From JAHEKB01 sp049115575 (GTDB lineage: Bacteria; Bacteroidota; Bacteroidia; NS11-12g; UBA9320), in NCBI GenBank assembly GCA_049115575.1, contig JAGDZU010000002.1:62001-126000 (forward strand): DNA of 64,000 nucleotides, read 5' to 3'. Numbering within the stretch: position 1 is the stretch's first letter; every line of letters begins with the position of its first letter. The notes beneath the pieces were generated by a model. It had not been told where the DNA came from, did not search any database, and saw only the letters and a program-made list of their open reading frames with translations. A program made the position numbers and the translations under genes. Below, piece by piece: positions 43,588 to 51,417 of this stretch.

Positions 43588-46403
43588 TATCTGCTAAGAT
43601 ACATTGATTTCTGGCTGTAAAGCTCTCTAAACACTGGATCTTTGGTGTCTTTAACAAAGATAATTGCCTCACCAGTAGATTTCATTTCTGGCCCAAGCTC
43701 CTTATTCACATTTGGAAATTTATTAAATGAGAATACAGGCTTCTTAATAGCATATCCTTGAGGTTTAGGAACAATATCAAAGTCTTTAAGTTTCTTTTCT
43801 CCTAAAATTACTTTAGCTGCAATGTTTACATATGGAACTTGATATGCCTTACAAATAAATGGCACTGTTCTACTTGCTCTTGGGTTAGCCTCAATCACAT
43901 ACACCTTTTCATCTTTCACAGCAAATTGAATGTTTAGTAGACCAATTACATTCATGGCCTTTGCAATTTGAACAGTATAATCCTCAATTTGTTTGAGTAC
44001 ATTATCTGAGAAGCTAAATGGGGGAAGTACTGCTGATGAATCTCCGGAGTGGATACCAGCTGGTTCAATGTGCTCCATCATTCCAATAATATGCACATCC
44101 TCCCCATCACAAATGCTATCACTTTCGGCTTCTTCTGCTCGATCAAGAAAATGATCTATTAACACTCTATTGCCAGGCAAATCACCAAGCAAATCAATTA
44201 CTGCTGCCTGTAGATCTTCATCATTTATAACAATCTTCATGCCTTGGCCTCCAAGCACGTACGAGGGTCTAACTAGAACAGGATAGCCTACTTCATTTGC
44301 TACTTGTATTGCTTCATATGCATTTTCTGCAACACCGTATTTTGGATAAGGAATTCCAAGCTCTTTCAGTAAATCCGAAAAAGAACCCCTGTCTTCTGCC
44401 AAGTCCATATTCTCATAAGAAGTACCTAGAATTTTGATTCCCTCGTCTCTTAATCTTTCCGAAAGTTTCAACGCAGTTTGACCACCTAACTGAACAATCA
44501 CTCCTTCTGGCTTTTCGTGATCTATAACTTCGTAAAGATATTCCCAGAAAATGGGCTCAAAATACAACTTGTCAGCTGTGTCAAAATCTGTACTAACGGT
44601 CTCCGGATTACAATTGATCATGATGGCTTCATAGCCGCATTCTTGAGCTGCCATTAGACCGTGAACACAACTATAGTCGAATTCAATTCCTTGCCCTATT
44701 CGGTTAGGGCCAGAACCAATTACAATTACTTTCTTTTTGTCAGATTTAACAGATTCATTTTCACCATCAAAAGTTGAATAGAAGTAATTGGTGGTAGATT
44801 CAAATTCTGCGGCACATGTATCCACCATTTTAAAAACTCTGTTAATGCCTAGGCTCTTTCTCTTTAGATATACATCTTTATCTGTGCAATCTTTAAGAAT
44901 ATGAGCTATTTGGGCATCTGAAAAACCTTTTTCTTTGGCCACTCCTAATAATTCTGAATCGATATTATCCAAGGTGAATTTGCTTATCTCTTTTTCCGTT
45001 CTTACTAGATCATATATCTGCTCGAGGAACCATGGATCTATCTTGGTAATCTTTTGGATAGATGAAATAGGAACTCCTAGCGAAAGCGCATCCTTTACGT
45101 GAAAAATTCGGTCCCAGCTAGGATTCTTTAAACTGTGAATAATAGGCTCCAGTTTCTTTAACTCCCAACCATCTGCACCTAAGCCAAGTCGTTTTAATTC
45201 AAGAGATTGACAAGCTTTTTGCAGCGCCTCTTGAAAACTACGTCCAATGGCCATAACTTCTCCAACGGATTTCATTTGAAGTCCAAGTGTGGTATCTGCT
45301 CCTTTGAATTTATTGAAATCCCAACGAGGTATTTTTATGATGGTATAGTCAATAGCAGGCTCAAAAAACGCAGATGTGGTTTTGGTTACTGGGTTTTTAA
45401 GTTCATCTAAATAATATCCTAAAGCAAGTTTGGCCGCAATCTTAGCAATGGGATAACCTGTTGCCTTGGATGCAAGAGCTGAGGATCTAGATACTCTAGG
45501 ATTGATTTCAATTGCAATGATGTCTTCGTTTTCAGGATTCACAGAAAACTGAACATTACAACCACCTGCAAAAGTCCCAATACTTCTCATCATTCTAAAT
45601 GCCATATCGCGCATTTCCTGGAAACAGGTGTCGCTGAGGGTCATGGCTGGCGCAATAGTTATGGATTCACCAGTGTGAATTCCCATAGGGTCTAAGTTTT
45701 CAATAGTACAGATAACTGCAATGTCATCTTTGCCATCTCTCAAAAGTTCTAATTCGTATTCTTTCCAACCTAACACCGCTTGTTCAACAAGTACTTCGTG
45801 AGTAGGGGAAGCTTCTAGCCCTCTTTTTATTGCCTCATCAAAATCTTCCTTTGCATGCACAAATCCACCACCATATCCTCCAAGAGTAAATGATGGGCGA
45901 ATTACTAGTGGAAATCCAATTTCTTGCGCAACCTCTTTAGCTTCTAAATATGAGTTGGCAATTTTTGAAGTTGCAATTGGAATATCAATGTCAATCATTA
46001 ACGAACGAAAAAGATCCCGATTTTCGGTTTTCTCAATAGCGTTAATATCTACCCCAATTATGCGAACATTGTATTTCTCCCAAAGACCAACTTCGTCAGC
46101 TTCAATAGCTAAATTCAATGCAGTTTGGCCACCCATAGTTGGCAGAACGGCATCAATGTTTTGTTCTTTAAGAATAGTTTCTAAACTCTCTACATTTAGA
46201 GGCAAAAGATAAATGTGATCAGCGGTAACCGGATCTGTCATGATGGTTGCCGGATTGGAATTGATTAAACTAACTTCAACTCCTTCTTCTTTTAAACTTC
46301 TTGCTGCTTGGCTTCCTGAGTAGTCAAATTCACAGGCCTGTCCAATAATAATGGGGCCGCTTCCTATTATGAGTACAGACTTAATGGATGTATCTTTTGG
46401 CAT
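43587..46403 (-). CDS. carB: carbamoyl-phosphate synthase large subunit, lacking the C-terminal allosteric domain
   Basis: Makes carbamoyl phosphate for pyrimidines and arginine from bicarbonate, glutamine-derived ammonia and two ATP. 938 residues with both ATP-grasp halves: the first from VLIIGSGPIIIGQACEFDYSG (in parts) and the second from VIVIGSGPNRIGQGIEFDYS (about residue 545), with NPETVSTDFDTAD and NPRASRTVPF. E. coli CarB has 1073 residues; this one stops after GPEMKSTGEAIIFV, so the MGS-like regulatory domain is absent. Promoter elements and a DnaA box lie just upstream; a small DUF4834-like gene is coupled downstream. Confidence 0.97.
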   Translation of the reverse strand: MPKDTSIKSVLIIGSGPIIIGQACEFDYSGSQAARSLKEEGVEVSLINSNPATIMTDPVTADHIYLLPLNVESLETILKEQNIDAVLPTMGGQTALNLAIEADEVGLWEKYNVRIIGVDINAIEKTENRDLFRSLMIDIDIPIATSKIANSYLEAKEVAQEIGFPLVIRPSFTLGGYGGGFVHAKEDFDEAIKRGLEASPTHEVLVEQAVLGWKEYELELLRDGKDDIAVICTIENLDPMGIHTGESITIAPAMTLSDTCFQEMRDMAFRMMRSIGTFAGGCNVQFSVNPENEDIIAIEINPRVSRSSALASKATGYPIAKIAAKLALGYYLDELKNPVTKTTSAFFEPAIDYTIIKIPRWDFNKFKGADTTLGLQMKSVGEVMAIGRSFQEALQKACQSLELKRLGLGADGWELKKLEPIIHSLKNPSWDRIFHVKDALSLGVPISSIQKITKIDPWFLEQIYDLVRTEKEISKFTLDNIDSELLGVAKEKGFSDAQIAHILKDCTDKDVYLKRKSLGINRVFKMVDTCAAEFESTTNYFYSTFDGENESVKSDKKKVIVIGSGPNRIGQGIEFDYSCVHGLMAAQECGYEAIMINCNPETVSTDFDTADKLYFEPIFWEYLYEVIDHEKPEGVIVQLGGQTALKLSERLRDEGIKILGTSYENMDLAEDRGSFSDLLKELGIPYPKYGVAENAYEAIQVANEVGYPVLVRPSYVLGGQGMKIVINDEDLQAAVIDLLGDLPGNRVLIDHFLDRAEEAESDSICDGEDVHIIGMMEHIEPAGIHSGDSSAVLPPFSFSDNVLKQIEDYTVQIAKAMNVIGLLNIQFAVKDEKVYVIEANPRASRTVPFICKAYQVPYVNIAAKVILGEKKLKDFDIVPKPQGYAIKKPVFSFNKFPNVNKELGPEMKSTGEAIIFVKDTKDPVFRELYSQKSMYLSR

Positions 46404-46419
46404 GGACTAAAAATTCAGG

Positions 46420-46453
46420 CAAAATTATATAAAAGCGAGATAAATGGTAGCAA
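46420..46453 (-). promoter_or_regulatory. candidate carB promoter
   Basis: On the minus strand: TTG (46453-46451), a 23-bp spacer, then TAATTTTG (46427-46420), matching the Bacteroidota -33/-7 layout. The -7 element is 16 bp before the carB start. The DnaA box abuts the -33 element. Confidence 0.55.
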
Positions 46454-46462
46454 TGTGGATAA
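46454..46462 (-). promoter_or_regulatory. perfect DnaA box upstream of carB
   Basis: TGTGGATAA on the plus strand (TTATCCACA on the minus strand), directly adjoining the -33 TTG of the candidate carB promoter. Position suggests DnaA could influence carB transcription; inference only. Confidence 0.5.
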
Positions 46463-46510
46463 GCCCTCATTTCACTGGATTATTAGTGCTTTTTTTAAAC
46501 CATAAATCCA

Positions 46511-46855
46511 TCAGATTAGTTCTTCATCTTCAAAGTAATGAATGATATGATGACGCAAATAAGTTTCCTGTTCAAACAAATCTTGATAAGGGAGTTTTTC
46601 AACCAATTCCCATTCGGGCCAGCCCAGTTTATCAGTCTTGATTAATTTGTAGTGCCCTGAATAGCTTAGTACTCTGCAAACGGCAATATGCATGAGCTTC
46701 ACTTTTTGCTCTTTGGTGAAATTAGTATGAGCAACTCCTAACTCTCTCATACCTATAATAAACAAGATGGCACTGATATCTGGAGCTTTATTGAACTTAG
46801 TCTGAATAAGCTCTCTGATTTTAAACCACTTGTCTTTTGCGCTCTTTATATCCAC
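46511..46855 (-). CDS. conserved hypothetical protein of Bacteroidota type
   Basis: 114 residues, soluble, helical and without signal or known catalytic motif. Features: KDKWFKIRELIQTKF at the N-terminus, TKEQKVKLMHIAVCRVLS in the middle and an acidic end HYFEDEELI. I recall similar proteins annotated only as hypothetical in this phylum. It is divergent from the GH3-like gene and separated from carB by 107 bp holding the carB promoter. No function can be proposed. Confidence 0.75.
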   Translation of the reverse strand: MDIKSAKDKWFKIRELIQTKFNKAPDISAILFIIGMRELGVAHTNFTKEQKVKLMHIAVCRVLSYSGHYKLIKTDKLGWPEWELVEKLPYQDLFEQETYLRHHIIHYFEDEELI

Positions 46856-46876
46856 GTGCTAGAATTGTTAAATTTG
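46845..46876 (+). promoter_or_regulatory. candidate GH3-like gene promoter
   Basis: TTTA (46845-46848), 20-bp spacer, TAAATTTG (46869-46876): good match to -33 TTTG and -7 TAnnTTTG at normal spacing. It ends 11 bp before the ATG at 46888 and so favours that start over the in-frame one at 46837, which would lie upstream of the promoter. Confidence 0.52.
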
Positions 46877-46887
46877 TTACTACAATT

Positions 46888-48423
46888 ATGCTGCAAAGAT
46901 TACGAGGCGTAACTAAAAAAAGAGGAGTTTTTCTTAAACTCAACATTGAGGAAGGATTTGAGGTTCAACAATCCACTTTGAGAAAGTTGATTGCAAAAGC
47001 CAAAGACACCTCTTTTGGAACCGTTCATGGTTTTGAGCAGCTCTTGAAGTCCAATAATTTGGCTAGTGACTATCAATCTGCTGTGCGCGTTGGAGATTAT
47101 CTACAAATGTTACCATGGTGGTCTAGATGCAGAATGGGAGAAGCTAATGTTACATGGCCAGGAACTATAGATCATTATGCAGTTAGCTCTGGGACATCAG
47201 ATGGGAGTTCAAAATACATTCCAATCAGTAAGCAAATGCTAAGGGCAATTAGATTGGCGAGCATAAGGCAAGTACTCTCTATTACAACCACAGATGTACC
47301 AAAAGATCATATTGCAAAACAATGGCTCATGATAGGCGGAAGCACAGCCTTGGAATACAATGGGATGTTTTATTCAGGTGATTTAAGTGGCATTACAACT
47401 GGCCACGTACCGATTCCTTTTCAGCGTATCTCTAAACCGGATCCGCAGATAAGGAGGGAAAAAGATTGGCAACAAAAAATTGCTAAAATAACCGACGAGG
47501 CTCATAATTGGGATGTGGGAATGGTAGCAGGTGTTCCAGCCTGGGTGAAACTATTATTTGAAAATATTATCGATCGATATGATTTGGATAATATCCATGA
47601 CATCTGGCCTCATTTCGATGTTTATATTCATGGGGGTGTTAGTCTAAATCCTTATAAAAAATCTTTGGATTCCATGATGGGCAAACCTTTGAAGTACTTT
47701 GAAACATACTTGGCTTCAGAAGGCTTTATTGCCTTTCAAAGCAGACAAGAAAGCAAAGGAGGTATGAGGTTGCTCCTTAGAAATGGCTTGTATTATGAAT
47801 TCATCCCTTTTAACCATCATAATTTTACTGAAGAAGGAGAGTTGAAACCAATGCATCAAGTTCTAACCTTAGCAGAAGTGAACGACAAGGACGAATATGC
47901 TTTAGTTATTTCAACTTGCGCAGGAGCATGGAGGTATCTCATTGGAGACACTATCAGGTTCACTGATTTAAATAGATGTGAAATCAAAATAACGGGCAGA
48001 ACAAAACACTTTCTTTCACTTTGCGGTGAGCATTTGTCTGTGGACAATATGCAGAGAGCCATGGAGCTAATTTCCGATGAATTCAATTACTCATTTGAGG
48101 AGTTTACTGTTTGCGGAATTCCATACCAAGGGTTTTTTGCCCATGAATGGTTTATATCATGTGACAATCCAGAGATAGCAAGTCAAAGTGAAAAAATCAA
48201 AGAGAACTTAGACATGACACTTAAGGTGCTCAATGATGATTACCGTACAGAACGCTCTGCTGCACTAAAAGAAGTAATCATTCACCTAATTCCCCCCTCT
48301 TATTTTCTAGAATGGATGCGCTTGGAAGGAAAAGAAGGGGCTCAAAACAAGTTCCCCAGAGTTCTGAAAAAGAAAACATTGGAGTCCTGGTATTCGTTTA
48401 TCAAAACAAAGACTACAAGTTGA
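46888..48423 (+). CDS. GH3-like acyl-adenylate-forming enzyme
   Basis: 511 residues from the ATG at 46888, chosen because a promoter-like element lies between it and the alternative start at 46837. It resembles the plant GH3 / bacterial GH3-like family of the ANL superfamily: P-loop-like AVSSGTSDGSSKYIPIS, the GGVSLNPY segment, YFETYLASEG, and LIGDTIRFTDL then ITGRTKHFLSLCGEHL. Plant members conjugate amino acids to hormones; the bacterial substrate is unknown. Followed by a short membrane protein gene overlapping its stop as TTGA. Confidence 0.88.
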   Translation: MLQRLRGVTKKRGVFLKLNIEEGFEVQQSTLRKLIAKAKDTSFGTVHGFEQLLKSNNLASDYQSAVRVGDYLQMLPWWSRCRMGEANVTWPGTIDHYAVSSGTSDGSSKYIPISKQMLRAIRLASIRQVLSITTTDVPKDHIAKQWLMIGGSTALEYNGMFYSGDLSGITTGHVPIPFQRISKPDPQIRREKDWQQKIAKITDEAHNWDVGMVAGVPAWVKLLFENIIDRYDLDNIHDIWPHFDVYIHGGVSLNPYKKSLDSMMGKPLKYFETYLASEGFIAFQSRQESKGGMRLLLRNGLYYEFIPFNHHNFTEEGELKPMHQVLTLAEVNDKDEYALVISTCAGAWRYLIGDTIRFTDLNRCEIKITGRTKHFLSLCGEHLSVDNMQRAMELISDEFNYSFEEFTVCGIPYQGFFAHEWFISCDNPEIASQSEKIKENLDMTLKVLNDDYRTERSAALKEVIIHLIPPSYFLEWMRLEGKEGAQNKFPRVLKKKTLESWYSFIKTKTTS

Positions 48424-48572
48424 TCTATTGGTTTATCGGAATTTCCTTATTTGTAGCGTACATAAATGCGCGAATTGCGAAGAGTAGAGGGTACTTCTTT
48501 TGGAGAACTTTTGCGTTTACTATCATATTATGTATAGTAGTGTTCGCCATTGTTTACAAAGAATTAGGCTAA
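48420..48572 (+). CDS. small two-helix membrane protein
   Basis: 50 residues from a TTG start that overlaps the GH3-like stop codon as TTGA. Two hydrophobic helices (YWFIGISLFVAYI and FAFTIILCIVVFAIVY) with a basic loop ARIAKSRGYFFWRT, a layout seen in small membrane proteins of Bacteroidota. The frame is open further upstream inside the GH3 gene, but those residues look out of frame with any protein. Its last 9 bases overlap dusB on the other strand. Real but unproven. Confidence 0.5.
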   Translation: MIYWFIGISLFVAYINARIAKSRGYFFWRTFAFTIILCIVVFAIVYKELG

Positions 48573-49556
48573 AACCGTGTTGCCAAAAGTCAGTTCAACT
48601 TCATCTAGAATTGCATGAATCTCTGCTACATCCATGCTGAGAACAAGTCGAGTTCTATAAGGTTTGAAATGGTTAATTCCCTTAAAGTAGTTAGAGTAGT
48701 GTTTGCGCATTTCTACTATTCCCAAATGCTCACCTTTCCAATCAAGGGAGGCCGTGAAGTGTTTTCTGCATATCCTTACTCTTTCTGAAATTGTGGGTGG
48801 GTCTAATTTCTGTCCTGTATTTAGAAAATGTTTTATTTCATTAAAGATCCATGGATTGCCAATTGCCGCCCTACCTATCATTATTCCATCAACTCCATAG
48901 CGTTCTTTATTTGCTTTTGCTTTCTCAGGTGAATCTACATCTCCATTACCGAAAATCGGGATGTGTATTCTGGGGTTTTCCTTAATCTTTCCAATTAAGG
49001 TCCAATCAGCTTCTCCTTTGTACATCTGAACCCTAGTTCTCCCATGAATACTTAGAGCTTTTATACCTACATCCTGCAATTGCTCAGCAACTTCACAGAT
49101 ATACTTGGTGTTGTCATCCCAACCTAATCTGGTTTTCACAGTAACAGGAAGTGAAGTGCTTTTAACTATCTCCGAAGTCATCTTCACCATTTTAGGAATG
49201 TCTTGTAAAATACCAGCGCCTGCTCCTTTGCATGCAACCTTTTTTACTGGGCAACCATAATTAATATCTATAATGTCTGGCTTTGCTGCAGTAGCAATTT
49301 CTGTGGCCTCCTTCATAGATTCAATATTGTTCCCGAAGATTTGGATTCCAATTGGGCGCTCATACTCAAAAACATCTAGTTTCTGAGTGCTTTTTGCAGC
49401 ATCTCTTATCAAACCTTCTGAAGAGATAAATTCTGTGAACATCAGATCTACTCCATTTTCATTGCAAACCAACCTAAAAGGAGGGTCGCTCACGTCTTCC
49501 ATAGGTGCTAAAAGCAAAGGGAATTCACCTAGTTCTATGTGGTCTATTTTTACCAT
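48564..49556 (-). CDS. dusB: tRNA-dihydrouridine synthase (DusB-like)
   Basis: FMN enzyme reducing uridine to dihydrouridine in the tRNA D-loop. 330 residues from the ATG at 49556; a longer frame exists to 49652 but overlaps the divergent gene and lacks similarity. Seen: LLLAPMEDVSDPPFR, FGNNIESM, NYGCPVKKV with catalytic Cys102, TVKTRLGWD, LSIHGRTRVQMYKG, GNGDV and MIGRAAIGNPWIF. Typical DusB length. Confidence 0.95.
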   Translation of the reverse strand: MVKIDHIELGEFPLLLAPMEDVSDPPFRLVCNENGVDLMFTEFISSEGLIRDAAKSTQKLDVFEYERPIGIQIFGNNIESMKEATEIATAAKPDIIDINYGCPVKKVACKGAGAGILQDIPKMVKMTSEIVKSTSLPVTVKTRLGWDDNTKYICEVAEQLQDVGIKALSIHGRTRVQMYKGEADWTLIGKIKENPRIHIPIFGNGDVDSPEKAKANKERYGVDGIMIGRAAIGNPWIFNEIKHFLNTGQKLDPPTISERVRICRKHFTASLDWKGEHLGIVEMRKHYSNYFKGINHFKPYRTRLVLSMDVAEIHAILDEVELTFGNTVLA

Positions 49557-50564
49557 ATTTGCCGAATCGAAATTACTGATCCAATAAACGAGGGCAAAGA
49601 TATTCAATTGCCTACAAATCAAAGGCCCAACAAAATTCAAGCCTTTGCTCATTTATTCATAGCTGGAGGGTCAGGATTGTTGAGTATTACATTTATGTCT
49701 GTAGTTGGCATATTGGTTGCTACCATATTTACAGGTTTTAGTGTATCAGATCTTGTAGATCCCGAAACTTTAACCAAAATGCAATCAGACACCAATGCCA
49801 TGAGAATACTCACGTTTTTTGGCTCCTCATTAGCTCTTATTCTGGCAAGCATTGTAACCGTAATGGCAATACCTATTATGTCTAATAAATGGGAGACTGT
49901 AGACATAAAAACATTTTTGTCTTTAAACCGAGTTGATTCCATTAAATGGTTTGCACTTTCAGTTTTATTCTTTTTTACGTGTCTGCCAATAATGTCTAGC
50001 TTGCTAGAGTGGAATATGAGCTGGGATTTGAGCCGGATATCTCCAACACTGAAAGACTGGGCATCTCAAATGGAAATTCAGAATAATAAAACTTATGACG
50101 TTTTATTTGGGGAAAGAAATTTTGGCAACTTGCTTATTAACCTATTGTTGATGGCACTTTTACCTGCATTAGCAGAGGAATTCTTTTTTAGGGGCGTACT
50201 ACTAAACATATTCCATGGCCTGTTTAAGAATATACATGTTGCCATTATTGTTTGTGCTTTTTTATTTAGCTTGATTCATTTTCAGGCATTTAAAATATTG
50301 CCAATGATGAGCCTTGCAATCGCATTTGGCTATATGGTGTATTGGACTGGATCAGTTTGGACTTCAGTGGCTGCTCATTTTGCCAATAATGCAATAGCAG
50401 TTATTACACTTTACTTCACTAAAGATGGGAGTTATATAGAAATGCTAAAGCAAGAGCAGTCTATGGCTTGGCCTTATGTTATTGCGGGCTCAGCACTTAT
50501 GTTGCTATTGGCATTCTTTATTCATAAAAACGCACAGCCAAAATTGAGTAACTATTATGAATAA
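49539..50564 (+). CDS. CPBP family intramembrane metalloprotease-like protein
   Basis: 341 residues as called, about eight membrane helices. The CAAX/CPBP motifs are present: LAEEFFFRGVLL (Glu213, Glu214, Arg218), LIHFQ (His247) and AAHFANN. In eukaryotes such proteins cleave prenylated proteins; in bacteria roles range from bacteriocin immunity to sorting, so no role is assigned. The first 30 residues (from a GTG) are unlike the family and overlap dusB head-to-head by 18 bp, so the true start is probably later. It overlaps cdsA by 8 bp, suggesting an operon. Confidence 0.85.
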   Translation: MVYFYHICRIEITDPINEGKDIQLPTNQRPNKIQAFAHLFIAGGSGLLSITFMSVVGILVATIFTGFSVSDLVDPETLTKMQSDTNAMRILTFFGSSLALILASIVTVMAIPIMSNKWETVDIKTFLSLNRVDSIKWFALSVLFFFTCLPIMSSLLEWNMSWDLSRISPTLKDWASQMEIQNNKTYDVLFGERNFGNLLINLLLMALLPALAEEFFFRGVLLNIFHGLFKNIHVAIIVCAFLFSLIHFQAFKILPMMSLAIAFGYMVYWTGSVWTSVAAHFANNAIAVITLYFTKDGSYIEMLKQEQSMAWPYVIAGSALMLLLAFFIHKNAQPKLSNYYE

Positions 50565-51345
50565 TTTCTGGCTGCGAATAATATTCGGTGCGGTTTATTT
50601 AGCCGTAGTTCTATCAGGAGTACATTTCACAGATCCAGGATTTAGCATTCTTATGGCCCTGTTTTGCCTTTTAGCCCTCATGGAAATGATTCAGTTGATC
50701 AGCGTAAATGTTAGATCAAATACACAGCTAACCGCGCTTGTGTATGCTGGCCTGATCATTTATCTAAGCATGTTTGGCCAAGTAGATCCTCTCAGAATAG
50801 AATTTGTGATTGCTTGGGCAGTGCAGCTATTGAGCTTAGGTGCCCTGTGGTATAGAATGAAATCTGGCAAAGCACCCACTTTGCTTTTTAGCACCTTGTA
50901 TGTATGGTTACCACTTGCAGCTTTGGCAATGTGGGCGGTTCAACATCCGGAAAACATAAAGCATGAACTGCTGTTTTTCTTCATAGTAATTTGGACTTAT
51001 GACTCTATGGCTTACGTTGTAGGAAAGCTCATAGGAAAACGTCCAATCTTCCCTAAAACTTCTCCCAAAAAGACATACGAAGGCACCATAGGAGGAACAA
51101 TTTTGACTCTGGGCCTAGTATTTGTTTTAGATCGATATTGGATTCAGATAGACCATTCAATTCTGCTTGCAATTGTGATTATTGTCTTCGGGATACTCGG
51201 AGATTTATCTGAGTCATATTTGAAAAGATTTTTAGGCGTAAAAGACTCTGGGAAACTCATTCCTGGACACGGTGGAATTTTGGACAGAATAGACTCCATA
51301 TTGCTTGCAGCGCTTCCTTATATAGTCATGTTAAGTCTATCTTGA
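50557..51345 (+). CDS. cdsA: phosphatidate cytidylyltransferase
   Basis: Makes CDP-diacylglycerol from phosphatidate and CTP at the inner membrane, the shared precursor of pssA products. 262 residues with about seven membrane segments. The CDS signature is clear at the C-terminus: PKTSPKKTYEGTIGG, then GDLSESYLKR and KDSGKLIPGHGGILDRIDS. Overlaps the CPBP gene by 8 bp. Downstream psd completes the route with pssA (22405). Confidence 0.96.
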   Translation: MNNFWLRIIFGAVYLAVVLSGVHFTDPGFSILMALFCLLALMEMIQLISVNVRSNTQLTALVYAGLIIYLSMFGQVDPLRIEFVIAWAVQLLSLGALWYRMKSGKAPTLLFSTLYVWLPLAALAMWAVQHPENIKHELLFFFIVIWTYDSMAYVVGKLIGKRPIFPKTSPKKTYEGTIGGTILTLGLVFVLDRYWIQIDHSILLAIVIIVFGILGDLSESYLKRFLGVKDSGKLIPGHGGILDRIDSILLAALPYIVMLSLS

Positions 51346-51387
51346 ATAAAAATAACTGAAGCACCTAGCTTGATATATATTAATAAA

Positions 51388-51395
51388 TACATTTG
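51388..51395 (+). promoter_or_regulatory. candidate gdhA promoter (-7 element)
   Basis: TACATTTG fits TAnnTTTG and ends 22 bp before the gdhA ATG. A TTG at 51370-51372 has a 15-bp spacer, shorter than ideal. Confidence 0.45.
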
Positions 51396-51417
51396 CCGAA
51401 TATTTTAAAATTTCTCC

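Noticed and set aside
30313..46462. Replication origin indicated by DnaA boxes
   Set aside because: Only two perfect boxes, 16 kb apart, with no dense cluster, AT-rich unwinding element or dnaA gene. They fit gene regulation better.
20621..46858. Further CACGTG sites (20621, 37706, 46853) as parS copies
   Set aside because: Flanking bases do not extend the palindrome to the GTTNCACGTGNAAC core, so they are ordinary hexamers.
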